The notes below the pieces were generated by a model. That model had not been told where the DNA came from. It did no database searches and saw only the letters and a program-made list of their open reading frames with translations. Made by a program: the position numbers and the translations under genes. A stretch of DNA of 64,000 nt from Cloacimonetes bacterium UBA4175 (lineage in GTDB: Bacteria; Cloacimonadota; Cloacimonadia; Cloacimonadales; Cloacimonadaceae). This document shows positions 17,001 through 25,220 of the stretch, piece by piece. Where the stretch lies: NCBI GenBank assembly GCA_002379855.1, contig DFUX01000036.1, forward strand, positions 1 to 64,000, given 5' to 3'. How positions within the stretch are numbered: position 1 is the stretch's first letter; each line of letters opens with the position of its first letter.

Positions 17001-19991
17001 GTTAAGGAACAGGACAAGGCGAATGTTGCATTGACAATGGTCATGGCAGACAAAATAGATCAACCTCAATACCATATAAAGGCTATCGACTCCCTCAACA
17101 GATTTAACAACAAGTATCCAGATAATACAGACTATTTTAACTTCGAGGGACTGTCTTTCAAATACTCTCAGAGAGCCTATGCAATCTTGGCTGAAAACAT
17201 TGGCAAACCGGAGTATATACCGCCCAGAGGCACCCCTGCTACCCAGGAAGACCTCTACACTTTCTTCAGAGATGCCTCAGTGCGCTTCTATAACACTCTC
17301 CATAAGCCTGATTACCGAACAGATGCCAACCTGCGTAACTCGGCACAGGTGATCATGAATCTCGGGGAGATAGAGCTGAGTTTGGGGCACAGGGCTCAAG
17401 CCAAGACACATTACAAGCAACCCCTGGAGTTTGAAGAAACTCTGGAACCAGCCACCCGGCGCGATATCTATCTGCGTTTGGCCGGTATAGCCGAAGATGA
17501 GAAGAACTACACCGAAGCTGAAAGCTGGTATCGCAAAGCCTATGCCTTTGCACGCAACCAGCAGGATGCGGGAGATATTGACCAGCAAGTGAAGCTCCAA
17601 ATCCAGAGCAGTTATGAGTCTGCCGAACAAAGTGGAGACTTCGCATTGGCCGCGGACGAATACTTGCGCCTGGCAGAGGAATACAAGACTGATACTGCCA
17701 AGTATGCCGGATACAGGTATCAAGCCTCTGAGGCATACAAAAAGGCAGGCCTTTATCAGCCAGCAATTGATCTGAAGCTGGACCTGGCGAAAGCCAATCC
17801 CGCTGTGAACGAAAAATACTACCTGTATTATGAATCCTGGACCATAGCGGATTCCCTGATGCGGGACGAGGAGCAGGGCTCCAGGCTCAAGGATGAGTTT
17901 ATCGCTTTATATCCAGCCAGCAATCTGGCCTTTAATCTGCAAGTGCAGCAGATCGACAAACTTAGTAAGAACCCATCCCAAAGAGAAACAGCAGCGGAGA
18001 TGTATCTGCAATTGCACGACTTGGTGAGAGCTAAGAAAGTGGACAATGGCTCAGTGGCACCTGAGCAGATCTACCTTTGGGCTTTGGACCTCTATCGTAC
18101 CTCAAAAAATCAAGACAAGATCATCGAATTGCTCACATACTTTACCCGCACCTATCCCAACCATGAGCAGAATGCTGTTTTCCTGACCCTGCTGGCAGAT
18201 GAGCATCTGGCAAGGGGAGATAACGATAAATTTGAGCAGTATTCCCGCGAGCTGTTCCTAAAGGATAAGACTCAGTATGACAGATATCTGACTACAGCCA
18301 ACCGGAATCTAGGCAAGATAGCGATGGATTTCGATGCCGCTCATGCTGAGAAAGATTGGAACAAAGCTTTTGCCAAGCGGGATGAATTCCTGCAACTGGA
18401 AGCCAGATATGCCCGCGAAGGGTTGCCAATGGACAACTCCCAAGCCAAGGCGGTTTTTGCCCGCGCGGATGAGGAGTATAAGGTTGAACAAGCCAAAAAT
18501 GCCTACCTAAAAAAGTTTGACCAGCAACTCAAAGCTATGGAGGATGGAACTTTCCTCAACAGTACGCCAGGTAAGTTGATCACAGTCAATCAAAACACAT
18601 CCTGGCAGAGGCATTTGTTTGGCGGTAAAGCGAATCGTGTTCCTGGGTTGAGTTCTGTGGTAGAATCTCAATACCGGAGCATTTTAAAACTTATGAATCA
18701 GCCCGAAGCTGCGTATCTGGACAACCAGCGGCGTCTGCACGCCTTCGATTTGATCGGAAAGATCAACGAGCATGCGGCGGAAGCCATTAAGGTGCAGATC
18801 AATCGCTACCTTGATATCGCTGTTGAGATGCAGCCTTTCAAGAATCGCTCGCAGTATTCGCAAGCAGAATATGACAATCTGGTCAATAATGACCTGCTGC
18901 CCTTTGCTCAAACATATATAGATCAGTATAACGCAACTGCTCTTGAGCTTTATGAGCAGATGTATACGAACTACACCCTGGCTGGTTATTCAGATGAATA
19001 CACTACCCGTGCTCAAGAGAAACTCGCGGCTAAGGGGTTGATCAAGGAATACAGGACGGAGAACTACCTGCCCAATGATGGTTGGAGTCTCACCGTTAAT
19101 CAGAGTGGCAGCTCGCCCAATATCTACAAAGCATCGATAGGGCAGACCAGGACAGTCAGAGGTTTGCAGTTGGGCAAACTCAACGTTCCAGCTCAGAAAA
19201 CACTGTCTGCAGAACGGCAGATCAAGGTGAAAGTTGCCCCTGATTTTGCGTTTCTGCATCTTGTGTATCCGCATGATCCCGTGCTGAAAGTTAATGGGGA
19301 GAATGTGGAATATGTACATGTGGCTGTGGACACTCTGGATGGTGGAAATCAAAACAGCATCCATTACGCCCTGCGTATTGACGGAACCTATTGGAACACA
19401 GGCGAGAACCTTGTGCAGTTTGAATTCCCCAATCCCATGACTGAATCTGCAGACCTGCACTGGAGTTTGGTGACCTATCTGGATGAACAAAAGCTGATTG
19501 CCTCACTGCCTGTGGAAACTATGAAGATAGGTTCCAAAGAAAACTGGACGGTTTTCTATATTGATCCGGAAACAGGTAAAACTGAAGAAACCAGAGCGAT
19601 TGCCGCTGAAAAATTCGGACTTCCCCTGGATATGTCGGAACGCATGATCAACACCATAGCCAAGCCTATCTGGTGCAATGAATCTCCAGAATCACCGCGA
19701 AACGAACTGACTTTCCAGACCACATTTACACTCGATACTCAATTCCGCGAAGGCTATCTTGATTTTGTGGCTCCCAACTACGCCACTATCTATTTGAATG
19801 GAACAGTTTTGGATGAAAACTATCCGATGGATTACGATCCTGACCCATTCATGGCCTATCCAAGCAGGATAGAGCTGCCAGCCCGACTGATCGTGCAAGG
19901 CAAAAACACCCTGCAGATCGTGATTCAAAACAGCTCCCAATATCGCGGCATGTTGGCCGAGATCAATATTACCAAAACTGGAAAGGAGTAA
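14097..19991 (+). CDS. giant periplasmic TPR protein (1964 aa)
   Basis: A very large exported protein. A signal peptide (about 1-24) is followed by some 1600 residues of helical repeats with TPR character (for example AIPFFELLINDPRLGDNARQ near the start and ALAYYRKVLQTDPDFFLRDY mid-protein), interrupted by coiled-coil stretches. The last about 350 residues are beta-rich; the final section (IYLNGTV ... IELPARLIVQGKNTLQIVI) resembles jelly-roll/galactose-binding modules. It is first in an operon with a small secreted protein, ExbB, two ExbD-like proteins and a TonB/AgmX-like protein, so it is probably the large periplasmic scaffold of that energised complex. No enzyme motif was seen. Confidence 0.8.
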   Translation: MKKHLKLFLLTVIALMLVSSAFSLERPRPTVAQREIYSDPQVRDAVIFLKDRLPQLITTDKEKALEEYMTHVENLNKLEELDVLYLVGHFYSVSDNPQKAIPFFELLINDPRLGDNARQMLNLLLYYRAVNYLKGDNQAATVDYIEDILNLFPTGKYYPTYLYLWADIISESSRHQEVNDYLKNYNVNREWLQNSFRPRKEALVRRIQALSFDQLYQNPTNEEYLALESEINSIQTDLQTLYNEVKSMRGVIMLDALDKIAKEELALLEELKAQLKSYVEPPPLDWELLASPDYRGTGKGPYDRYREGAVLLQQLKGTAEYYGKVIEVLNRFFDKRYDLFVKDDPSVKGKGFSDMELTRLIDIERNISIYNDIISSIDELMADPAYPSHNIDLGPQRQEYVEKLADLQSRKSLYLGMRKHEDPVEEAIFNELLEEYYALHREKEMLEDLLPQVEEVMTAMVRERYPKTIQGDILAQRELAADKVSQGFLGGEDVGDFFANLDFIQLELDYRNLRYRDLQRQKVAATLSEQEMQDQYNQILADKAALLQRHQDFVSANPGFQALEQPGGGYLINNSILYYNMAELQYAVDLDRPELALAYYRKVLQTDPDFFLRDYALYNIAYLSSEVKREELDPKIAEYRKNNPNSSRPASLRYKESDFREAISAYQEVTTDTRYQNSSIRDESLYRLSVLYFLIGADADEPITYYEKANNGFNQLIADENSSYRYEALYQRGWVNMNRGDLESLKLAMADFTSLLEAVDSKKIENANLAQDFKNNAVENLAYTLIALDGVDYTAEAQGVEEIQLAMADYKDLKVKDRVMEKAALLKIGMQAPLQAIDYMELRLKSSPLELTNPTIVDSIIKLYHTPGLQLRPGQDLAEIRTAKYQFILDQYNNSSEWYAQNVSGKDYSDPTISQQLDIVRNAYEEIRIRHYNAVVRDPSLENLAAYNQHMEDFAAYRELTAQDHDQWVKEQDKANVALTMVMADKIDQPQYHIKAIDSLNRFNNKYPDNTDYFNFEGLSFKYSQRAYAILAENIGKPEYIPPRGTPATQEDLYTFFRDASVRFYNTLHKPDYRTDANLRNSAQVIMNLGEIELSLGHRAQAKTHYKQPLEFEETLEPATRRDIYLRLAGIAEDEKNYTEAESWYRKAYAFARNQQDAGDIDQQVKLQIQSSYESAEQSGDFALAADEYLRLAEEYKTDTAKYAGYRYQASEAYKKAGLYQPAIDLKLDLAKANPAVNEKYYLYYESWTIADSLMRDEEQGSRLKDEFIALYPASNLAFNLQVQQIDKLSKNPSQRETAAEMYLQLHDLVRAKKVDNGSVAPEQIYLWALDLYRTSKNQDKIIELLTYFTRTYPNHEQNAVFLTLLADEHLARGDNDKFEQYSRELFLKDKTQYDRYLTTANRNLGKIAMDFDAAHAEKDWNKAFAKRDEFLQLEARYAREGLPMDNSQAKAVFARADEEYKVEQAKNAYLKKFDQQLKAMEDGTFLNSTPGKLITVNQNTSWQRHLFGGKANRVPGLSSVVESQYRSILKLMNQPEAAYLDNQRRLHAFDLIGKINEHAAEAIKVQINRYLDIAVEMQPFKNRSQYSQAEYDNLVNNDLLPFAQTYIDQYNATALELYEQMYTNYTLAGYSDEYTTRAQEKLAAKGLIKEYRTENYLPNDGWSLTVNQSGSSPNIYKASIGQTRTVRGLQLGKLNVPAQKTLSAERQIKVKVAPDFAFLHLVYPHDPVLKVNGENVEYVHVAVDTLDGGNQNSIHYALRIDGTYWNTGENLVQFEFPNPMTESADLHWSLVTYLDEQKLIASLPVETMKIGSKENWTVFYIDPETGKTEETRAIAAEKFGLPLDMSERMINTIAKPIWCNESPESPRNELTFQTTFTLDTQFREGYLDFVAPNYATIYLNGTVLDENYPMDYDPDPFMAYPSRIELPARLIVQGKNTLQIVIQNSSQYRGMLAEINITKTGKE

Positions 19992-19997
19992 ATTGAT

Positions 19998-20300
19998 ATG
20001 AGAAAGGTATTACTTACGACGGCGTTGTTGCTGATGGTAGCCGGCCTCCTGGCTCAGGTGGCGATAGATCCTCGCAGTGGTTTTGCCAATATCCGCGAGA
20101 CTCGAGCTCCCCAGGAGATTGAGATTCAGATCAAGGCAATGATACCCGATATCAGCGTTGTTCAGATTAAAACTGATACTTACTCCGAACCGGGAGAATA
20201 TAATTATACTATAGATCTTGGCGTGATCCAAGAAGAAAGCAAAAAACAACTAAATGAATGGCAACAAGAAATTAATAATTGGCTAGAGGAGTCAAAATGA
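19998..20300 (+). CDS. small secreted protein of the Exb operon
   Basis: A 100-aa protein with a signal peptide (MRKVLLTTALLLMVAGLLAQ) and a charged, helical C-terminus. The stop overlaps the exbB start in an ATGA arrangement, so its translation is probably coupled to exbB. There are no cysteines and no family was recognised. Its fixed position between the giant TPR gene and exbB suggests a structural partner in the periplasm. Confidence 0.75.
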   Translation: MRKVLLTTALLLMVAGLLAQVAIDPRSGFANIRETRAPQEIEIQIKAMIPDISVVQIKTDTYSEPGEYNYTIDLGVIQEESKKQLNEWQQEINNWLEESK

Positions 20301-21046
20301 AAGCTAAACACACCCTTCTCGTAGTATTAGCTCTTGCAATCAGCATTGGGTTCCTGCACGCAACCCCTCAAGTGGTGGGCGGGGACAAAGTGAATTTGGG
20401 GACCATCTTCCAGGACAGCGGGTTTTTCGGCTATCTGATCCTGTTGACCTTCCTGGTCGGCATAATCTATGCCATAATCCGCTGGGTACAACTCTATCAG
20501 AGAGAGAAGCTGGATGCCAGCAACTTATACCTGAAACTGAAAGGCTATATCAAAAACGACCAGATCGATGAAGCAATCAGGATCGCTGAAAGCTTTAAGA
20601 ACACCACTCTCGGTTTCATCTTCTGGAGCGGACTGATGGGGTTCAAGGATGCCCGCAAGGTTCATAAAGGCGAGGAACTCAATATGGCAGTCCAGAATTC
20701 CTTTGACGAAGCTGTGTTGCAAAGTGTTCACAAGATCGATTCAGGTCTTTTCTGGTTTGACACTCTGGCCCAAGTCTGTACCTATCTTGGACTTCTCGGT
20801 ACCATCTGGGGTCTGTTGGAAGCCTTTGCGGCTCTTTCTGACCCGAAGGTTCTGGACAGTGAAAAGAACATCCTGCTCACCAGAGGAATCAAGGTTGCGA
20901 TCGGCACCACAGCCCTCGGTTTGCTGGCTGCCATTCCTCTGACCTTGATCAAGGGCGCTTTCACGACCCGCGCTCAAAGGCTGATCAACGATGTTGACGA
21001 ATTCAGCGTAAAACTAATTAACCATATCAACAGCTCAAAAGGATAA
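20297..21046 (+). CDS. exbB: MotA/TolQ/ExbB proton channel family protein
   Basis: This is the ion-channel subunit of an ExbB/ExbD motor that uses the proton motive force to drive a periplasmic partner. The 249-aa protein has an N-terminal hydrophobic stretch or signal peptide (about 5-25), a membrane helix near 40-62, a cytoplasmic helical domain and two C-terminal helices with TYLGLLGTIWGLLEAFAAL and IGTTALGLLAAIPLTL, which are the conserved ExbB/TolQ pore helices. The ATG at 20297, with GAGGA 7 bases upstream, is preferred over a TTG at 20279. Confidence 0.9.
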   Translation: MKAKHTLLVVLALAISIGFLHATPQVVGGDKVNLGTIFQDSGFFGYLILLTFLVGIIYAIIRWVQLYQREKLDASNLYLKLKGYIKNDQIDEAIRIAESFKNTTLGFIFWSGLMGFKDARKVHKGEELNMAVQNSFDEAVLQSVHKIDSGLFWFDTLAQVCTYLGLLGTIWGLLEAFAALSDPKVLDSEKNILLTRGIKVAIGTTALGLLAAIPLTLIKGAFTTRAQRLINDVDEFSVKLINHINSSKG

Positions 21047-21050
21047 AACA

Positions 21051-21587
21051 ATGGCTTATCGTCCTTCTGCCGGAAGGAACCAAAGAACATTCTCGGAACC
21101 CAAGATGATAGATCTGGTTCCGATCATCAACCTGTTTGTCACCATTATACCCTTTCTACTGCTGATTTTGGTGATCACACAGGTGGCTTTGGTTGCCTTG
21201 AATTTTACCCAGGGTACCGGTGGCGGAGAAGGAAATGTCGCAGGTGGCGGCAGCGGAGCAAAACGAGATATACCGATTGTAGAGGTGATAATCATGGCAC
21301 CAGAGGATGCGGGAGAAAAGCTGTATCCTGGCTTTGAGATCCGCGAGCCCGGCAAAGCACCGGTGCCTTTGCATCTGGTAAACAACCAATACGACTATCT
21401 CGCTCTCGATTCAATGCTTAAAGATATCCGGAGCAGGTATCCCAGTCTCTATGATATCAACGTTGCTCCCTATCCCTATGTTCGTTACGAAACCTTGATC
21501 AAAACCATCGATATCTGCAAAAGCAACAGCTTTATAAACGCGCATTACAAAGCACCTCAAGTTATGTATTTCTCCAAGGGGGCATGA
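21051..21587 (+). CDS. ExbD-like protein, Asp-less paralogue
   Basis: A 178-aa ExbD/TolR-type protein with a cytoplasmic tail, one membrane helix (about 20-45) and a periplasmic domain. The membrane motif reads LVPIINLFV: the aspartate that carries protons in ExbD/TolR is replaced by asparagine (Asn27). A glycine-rich linker (GGGEGNVAGGGSGA) follows the helix. It lies 4 bases after exbB and its stop overlaps the start of the second exbD. It may be a structural, non-conducting partner of the Asp-bearing paralogue. Confidence 0.8.
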   Translation: MAYRPSAGRNQRTFSEPKMIDLVPIINLFVTIIPFLLLILVITQVALVALNFTQGTGGGEGNVAGGGSGAKRDIPIVEVIIMAPEDAGEKLYPGFEIREPGKAPVPLHLVNNQYDYLALDSMLKDIRSRYPSLYDINVAPYPYVRYETLIKTIDICKSNSFINAHYKAPQVMYFSKGA

Positions 21588-22138
21588 TGAGCTACAGAAT
21601 GAGATCACAAAAGCCCAACCGGCGCGTACGCAGAAAGTTCGAGGAAGCTAAAGGACTCTCCATTACATCATTGGTGGACGTCCTCACCATTCTGCTGGTT
21701 TTCCTGGTCAAGAACATATCGATGGAAGCTCAAAGGGTTACTGTGCCTGACAACATGAATTTCCCCTCCATAATGCAAAGTCATGACCTTTTGGAAAGAA
21801 AGGGAACGACCGCTATAAAAGTGTATCCCGACCGAATTCTGATTGGTGAAGAAAACCTCTATTTCGGCACCCTGCAAGAGCTGGAAACAGACCCGGTGAA
21901 ACGCACCGAAATCCTGAAATATCTTCAGTCCACAGCGCAAAGAACAATGGAACTGAAAGACCAGGATGGCAATCCGTTGGAAACAGCTTTGCTGATCCAA
22001 GCCGATAGAACCATTCTCTGCCAGCATATCACAACACTGGTCGAATTGGGCACAAGCTCGTTCTATCAGTATATTTACTTTGCAAACCTGCTTGATCAGG
22101 ACTGGCTTGGCAAAACTAAAACGGCTCAGGGAGGGTAA
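21584..22138 (+). CDS. exbD: ExbD/TolR family biopolymer transport protein
   Basis: A 184-aa ExbD-type protein with a basic N-terminal tail, one membrane helix and a periplasmic domain. The helix carries ITSLVDVLTILLVFL with the conserved aspartate (Asp32), so this is the likely proton-conducting ExbD of the operon. The periplasmic part has a conserved-looking IKVYPDRILIGEE strand. The start is a double ATG at 21584/21587 overlapping the previous stop. Two unequal ExbD proteins next to one ExbB are seen in AgmX/Glt-type systems of other delta- and FCB-group bacteria. Confidence 0.88.
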   Translation: MMSYRMRSQKPNRRVRRKFEEAKGLSITSLVDVLTILLVFLVKNISMEAQRVTVPDNMNFPSIMQSHDLLERKGTTAIKVYPDRILIGEENLYFGTLQELETDPVKRTEILKYLQSTAQRTMELKDQDGNPLETALLIQADRTILCQHITTLVELGTSSFYQYIYFANLLDQDWLGKTKTAQGG

Positions 22139-22147
22139 GGAGGCAAG

Positions 22148-23599
22148 ATGGCAAAAACTCAACTTAACCTCATACTGAGCTATAAAGGCAAGACGCTCGA
22201 CGTGATCAAACAAGGTAAAGATTTTACCAACAAGTGGATCATCGGCTCAAACAAGCGTCTCCTGTGGCAGATTCTGGATACGAGTTTCCCATTTCAGCAC
22301 AGGCTGTTGATACAAAAAGGCGATAACAGTTATCTGCAGATGCCCCCCGGAGCCAGTCTCACTTGCAGCAAAGACGGCAAACCAGTGGAAACCGCGTATC
22401 TGCAGCAAAACGGAATCCTGCAAGGCGGGAGCCTGTTGCTGCGCAACGATATGGCGGGCACGATAAAGATCGCTCCGGATTGGGATATCAGCTATGAATA
22501 CGCTGAACCCAGAGTTTTGCGGCTCACCGATCAGGAACAACGTCTGGTAGCCCAATACTCGCGCCGTGAGGCTTTAACGCCTTCAGAACGTGCAAACCGC
22601 ACTCTGATCCTGGTTTGTCTGATAGTGGGAATCATCTTCCTGCTGGTTTATGACTATGTGTTGAAACCCAAGGCGGAAGCAGCAGCCACTCTGGCTGCCA
22701 AGCTGGCCGAACTGGAACGCGCGCAACGCATCGAAGCCATGATCGGTGAACCGGAAGAATTGCCGGAACAAGAGATGGAAGCGACTGGAGTGACTGAAAT
22801 GGAAGGTGTTCCAAGCGAGGAAAGAACCACTACTGGTACGGGCAGACGCGCTCCTGCCACAGCCCAAGCCACCTTCGGAAGATTCCGCTCATCCGACCCC
22901 ACCTCAGGTGCTTACACCAGCGGTCAGCCAGCCCAGCAAGCCACTGTGCTGCGTGAGTTCGTTACCGCAAGGCCGGGCAGCAGGATCGGTACAGGCGGAT
23001 CAGGAGGCGTGGGGCCCAGCTTCGACGCCACCGGCGGTGGAGCTGGCAGTGGTTATTCGCCCAGCTTCAATCCCGGCGAAACGGCAAGGTACAACCAAAC
23101 TGATCTGAGCCAGGTTGTGATTGGCCAAACCCCACGGGGCGGCACCACAGTCAGGCCAACCGGAAAGATCGATAAATTTACGGGAGATGCCTCAAAACTC
23201 GCTCCCGCGAGGAAGCCTTTGCCCCAATCGGCTCAAACTCAACGTATAATCCAGAGTTTTCAGTCACCCAGCATCTCGACCATCTCAGAAAACAATGTAG
23301 TTGGCTCAACCGCTGGAGCTTCCTCAGATGTCGATGATATCTATGGACAGCTATACGGACGCAAAGGACAGATAACTCAGCTATACCGCAAACACTCCGC
23401 CGTGCAGGCGTCATCGGGTTCGATCTCGATCAAGATGTATATCGACTCCAACGGCACGGTGGTAGCAGATGTTACGCCCAATAGCGCCAGTTTCACCCAG
23501 AGCTTCCTGCAGGAAGTGAAGAGATTGGTGGAGAACTGGACCTTCAGGGTTAGCAAAAAGACCATTTACCAATTCCAAATACGACTCAGCCAAAGATAA
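22148..23599 (+). CDS. TonB/AgmX-like energy-transducing protein
   Basis: A 483-aa protein in four parts: a cytoplasmic N-terminal beta domain (about 1-135) that recalls an FHA-like fold, a single membrane helix (about 155-175, LILVCLIVGIIFLLVYDYV), a long Gly/Pro/Thr-rich periplasmic linker with a coiled-coil start, and a C-terminal domain (about 395-483) of the AgmX/PglI type, which resembles the TonB C-terminus (IKMYIDSNGTVVADV ... QFQIRLSQR). It probably passes motor energy from ExbB/ExbD to an outer-membrane or periplasmic partner, here perhaps the giant TPR protein. It is the last gene of the operon, before a strong terminator. Confidence 0.82.
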   Translation: MAKTQLNLILSYKGKTLDVIKQGKDFTNKWIIGSNKRLLWQILDTSFPFQHRLLIQKGDNSYLQMPPGASLTCSKDGKPVETAYLQQNGILQGGSLLLRNDMAGTIKIAPDWDISYEYAEPRVLRLTDQEQRLVAQYSRREALTPSERANRTLILVCLIVGIIFLLVYDYVLKPKAEAAATLAAKLAELERAQRIEAMIGEPEELPEQEMEATGVTEMEGVPSEERTTTGTGRRAPATAQATFGRFRSSDPTSGAYTSGQPAQQATVLREFVTARPGSRIGTGGSGGVGPSFDATGGGAGSGYSPSFNPGETARYNQTDLSQVVIGQTPRGGTTVRPTGKIDKFTGDASKLAPARKPLPQSAQTQRIIQSFQSPSISTISENNVVGSTAGASSDVDDIYGQLYGRKGQITQLYRKHSAVQASSGSISIKMYIDSNGTVVADVTPNSASFTQSFLQEVKRLVENWTFRVSKKTIYQFQIRLSQR

Positions 23600-23620
23600 A
23601 ACACATGTTACGGGAAGAAG

Positions 23621-23654
23621 AGACCCTGCTTTTTACGGCAGGGTCTTTATTTTA
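23621..23654 (+). terminator. intrinsic terminator of the TPR-Exb operon
   Basis: A 9-bp stem AGACCCTGC/GCAGGGTCT (23621-23629 and 23638-23646) with an 8-base loop, followed by a T-rich tract (tttatttta), 21 bases after the stop codon. Confidence 0.92.
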
Positions 23655-23816
23655 GGGCTCATCTGCTGCATGAATAAGGACTGAACATACTGTGTAATAC
23701 CAAATCGCTTTCACCAAGCTATTTTATGCTATTTGTAAACTGATATTCTCTTGTAAATTCAGTGGAAAGGTTCCCCCGAAACAAGCCCTACCCGACCTCA
23801 AAACAAAAGCACCTCG

Positions 23817-23915
23817 TACTATATACCGTGTCATCACAGCCTATCGGGGTCCTCGCCGGATCGGCAACGATCCGGTGGGGTGGTTTGAGCCGTGATCCAG
23901 TCTTTTGGAAACAAC
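23817..23915. repeat. dispersed repeat family 2, copy 2
   Basis: Same order of elements as 24-115: tatataccgtgtcatcac, then the perfect hairpin CCGGATCG-gcaa-CGATCCGG (23856-23875), then gagccgtgatccagtctt. Confidence 0.65.
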
Positions 23916-23934
23916 CACCCGACCCAGAAATATA

Positions 23935-23997
23935 CCACACCAGATTACATCACCGCGTCATCACGGCCTTCGAGCCGTGATCCAGTCTTTTGAAATG
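23935..23997. repeat. dispersed repeat family 2, short copy
   Basis: Contains tataccac, ccgcgtcatcacggcc and gagccgtgatccagtctttt but lacks the central hairpin of the longer copies. Instead it forms its own stem ATCACGGC-cttcga-GCCGTGAT (23960-23981). Confidence 0.6.
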
Positions 23998-24325
23998 GCA
24001 GTGGAAAGGTGAAAAAGAGATCCAGTTGTAGTAATGCAAGCTAAACAGTATAAAACAAGCACCCAGTCAAAAAGTAACCGGCATCAATTCCTTGACAACC
24101 GCATAAATAAACCGCTACATTCCGCAATATCCTTCATAGCGCCCTCCTTTGCTGCGACTGGCTTTGGTGCCATCATCCTTAGGTCATCCTTATAAATTAT
24201 AAGGTTGACCCAAGGAAGACCCAGGCATGAACCAGGGAATCAAATGAGGGCAATCCTCCCCCATAATATATAGGTGCTACGATCACGCCGTGGAAAGGTG
24301 GATAGGTGAAATGGTGAAAAAAGAG
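23998..24325. repeat. long dispersed repeat with palindromic core, copy C
   Basis: 24052-24325 matches 119-394 almost throughout. The palindrome core begins at 24173 and includes CCTTATAA-A-TTATAAGG. Just upstream (23998-24051) is a separate tail fragment (gtggaaaggtg, atccagttgtagtaatgcaag), like the tail of copies A and F, so this locus looks like two units end to end. Confidence 0.75.
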
Positions 24326-24519
24326 CTAAAAAACAGTCCGCCATTTCAGGACTTGACAGGGTACGAAACGAGGCCTTGCTTAAAAGTGTCGGCAAGGAAA
24401 GCAGGACGCATGGCTTTTGATCCGGCCTGCCATTCATCTGACTCCAAAGTGGCTGCTGACAGCAGAAAGTTCTTGACATCCTTGCCGCTATTAACAATTG
24501 TGAAGACAGGAGTATGAGG

Positions 24520-25182
24520 ATGAAAGCTTCTATATTAGCAATCTGGATCCTGCTGTGTTGCGCCAGCTTCTATGGGCAGAGCGCGCCTGTGGAAGCTGTG
24601 AGCCGTCTGGATATCGAAGTGAACCAGGGCTTCGGCATGGGTATTGATACCCGACCCGAGAACCGATGGAGGTATGGACTTGGTACCAGCATTGGAGTGA
24701 ACTACAATTACAAACCCGCACGCCGTTTTGAAATCCGGGGCGGGATCAGCGAACAGGTATATTACTCCAAAAGGTTGGTGTACCATCCCTATCCCTATGT
24801 GATGGAGATGGATTTTGGGCTTACCACCATTGCCACCCGTTTTATAGCGGGAGGCGACTGGACAATGCACGTTTCCGAAACCCGCCTTTCCCCTTATCTG
24901 GGTGCCGCCTTATACGCGGACATCGTGCATTATGCCAGGGCACGCAACTGGCTGTATTACCTCACGGAGGGGGAGCGTGAGAAGATGAATCTCAAGGATT
25001 CCTTTTCCAATCCTGTTCCCGGTGTGCAGTTCGGTCTTGGCCTGCGAGGAAAGACAACCAGGATAGAGCTGCGCTATTGGGAGGATATCCGCACCTTCAA
25101 AGTGCCAGTCAATCCGGTTAACAGGCAGCGCCGCAGCTACATTGGTATATCCGCCGCCTCGTATTTTGACAAAAGCTTCTAA
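24520..25182 (+). CDS. small outer-membrane beta-barrel-like protein
   Basis: A 220-aa exported protein with a signal peptide (MKASILAIWILLCCASFYGQ) and a body of alternating, aromatic-ended strands (GLGTSIGVNYNYKPARRFEIR, TRFIAGGDWTMHV, LSPYLGAALYADIV, VQFGLGLRGKTTRIELRYW) ending in SYIGISAASYFDKSF, which is typical of small eight-stranded barrels. The ATG at 24520 has GGAG 7 bases upstream; another ATG at 24514 is too close to it. No specific family or ligand is evident. It is convergent with the next gene. Confidence 0.75.
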   Translation: MKASILAIWILLCCASFYGQSAPVEAVSRLDIEVNQGFGMGIDTRPENRWRYGLGTSIGVNYNYKPARRFEIRGGISEQVYYSKRLVYHPYPYVMEMDFGLTTIATRFIAGGDWTMHVSETRLSPYLGAALYADIVHYARARNWLYYLTEGEREKMNLKDSFSNPVPGVQFGLGLRGKTTRIELRYWEDIRTFKVPVNPVNRQRRSYIGISAASYFDKSF

Positions 25183-25204
25183 GTGAAAAAAGCTACGCGG
25201 GAAG

Positions 25205-25220
25205 ATCAGCGCGCGCTGAT
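25205..25220. other. 16-bp perfect palindrome between convergent genes
   Basis: ATCAGCGCGCGCTGAT overlaps the stop codon of the minus-strand lipoprotein gene and lies 22 bases after the barrel gene. No T tract follows. It could serve as a bidirectional RNA hairpin or a protein site. Confidence 0.4.

Larger units (their letters stand above)
23600..24513. other. long gene-free repeat mosaic
   Basis: Over 900 bases with no credible gene: the operon terminator, two copies of repeat family 2, a tail fragment of the palindromic repeat and a full copy C. The open frames at 23762, 24240 and 24290 lie across repeat sequence, have poor ribosome sites and no domains. Confidence 0.65.

Noticed and set aside
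23621..23654. possible riboswitch or attenuator
   Set aside because: Simple GC stem plus T tract directly after a stop codon; an ordinary intrinsic terminator explains it.
23762..23980. short plus-strand frame in the repeat mosaic
   Set aside because: Lies wholly within repeat family 2 and has no start signal.
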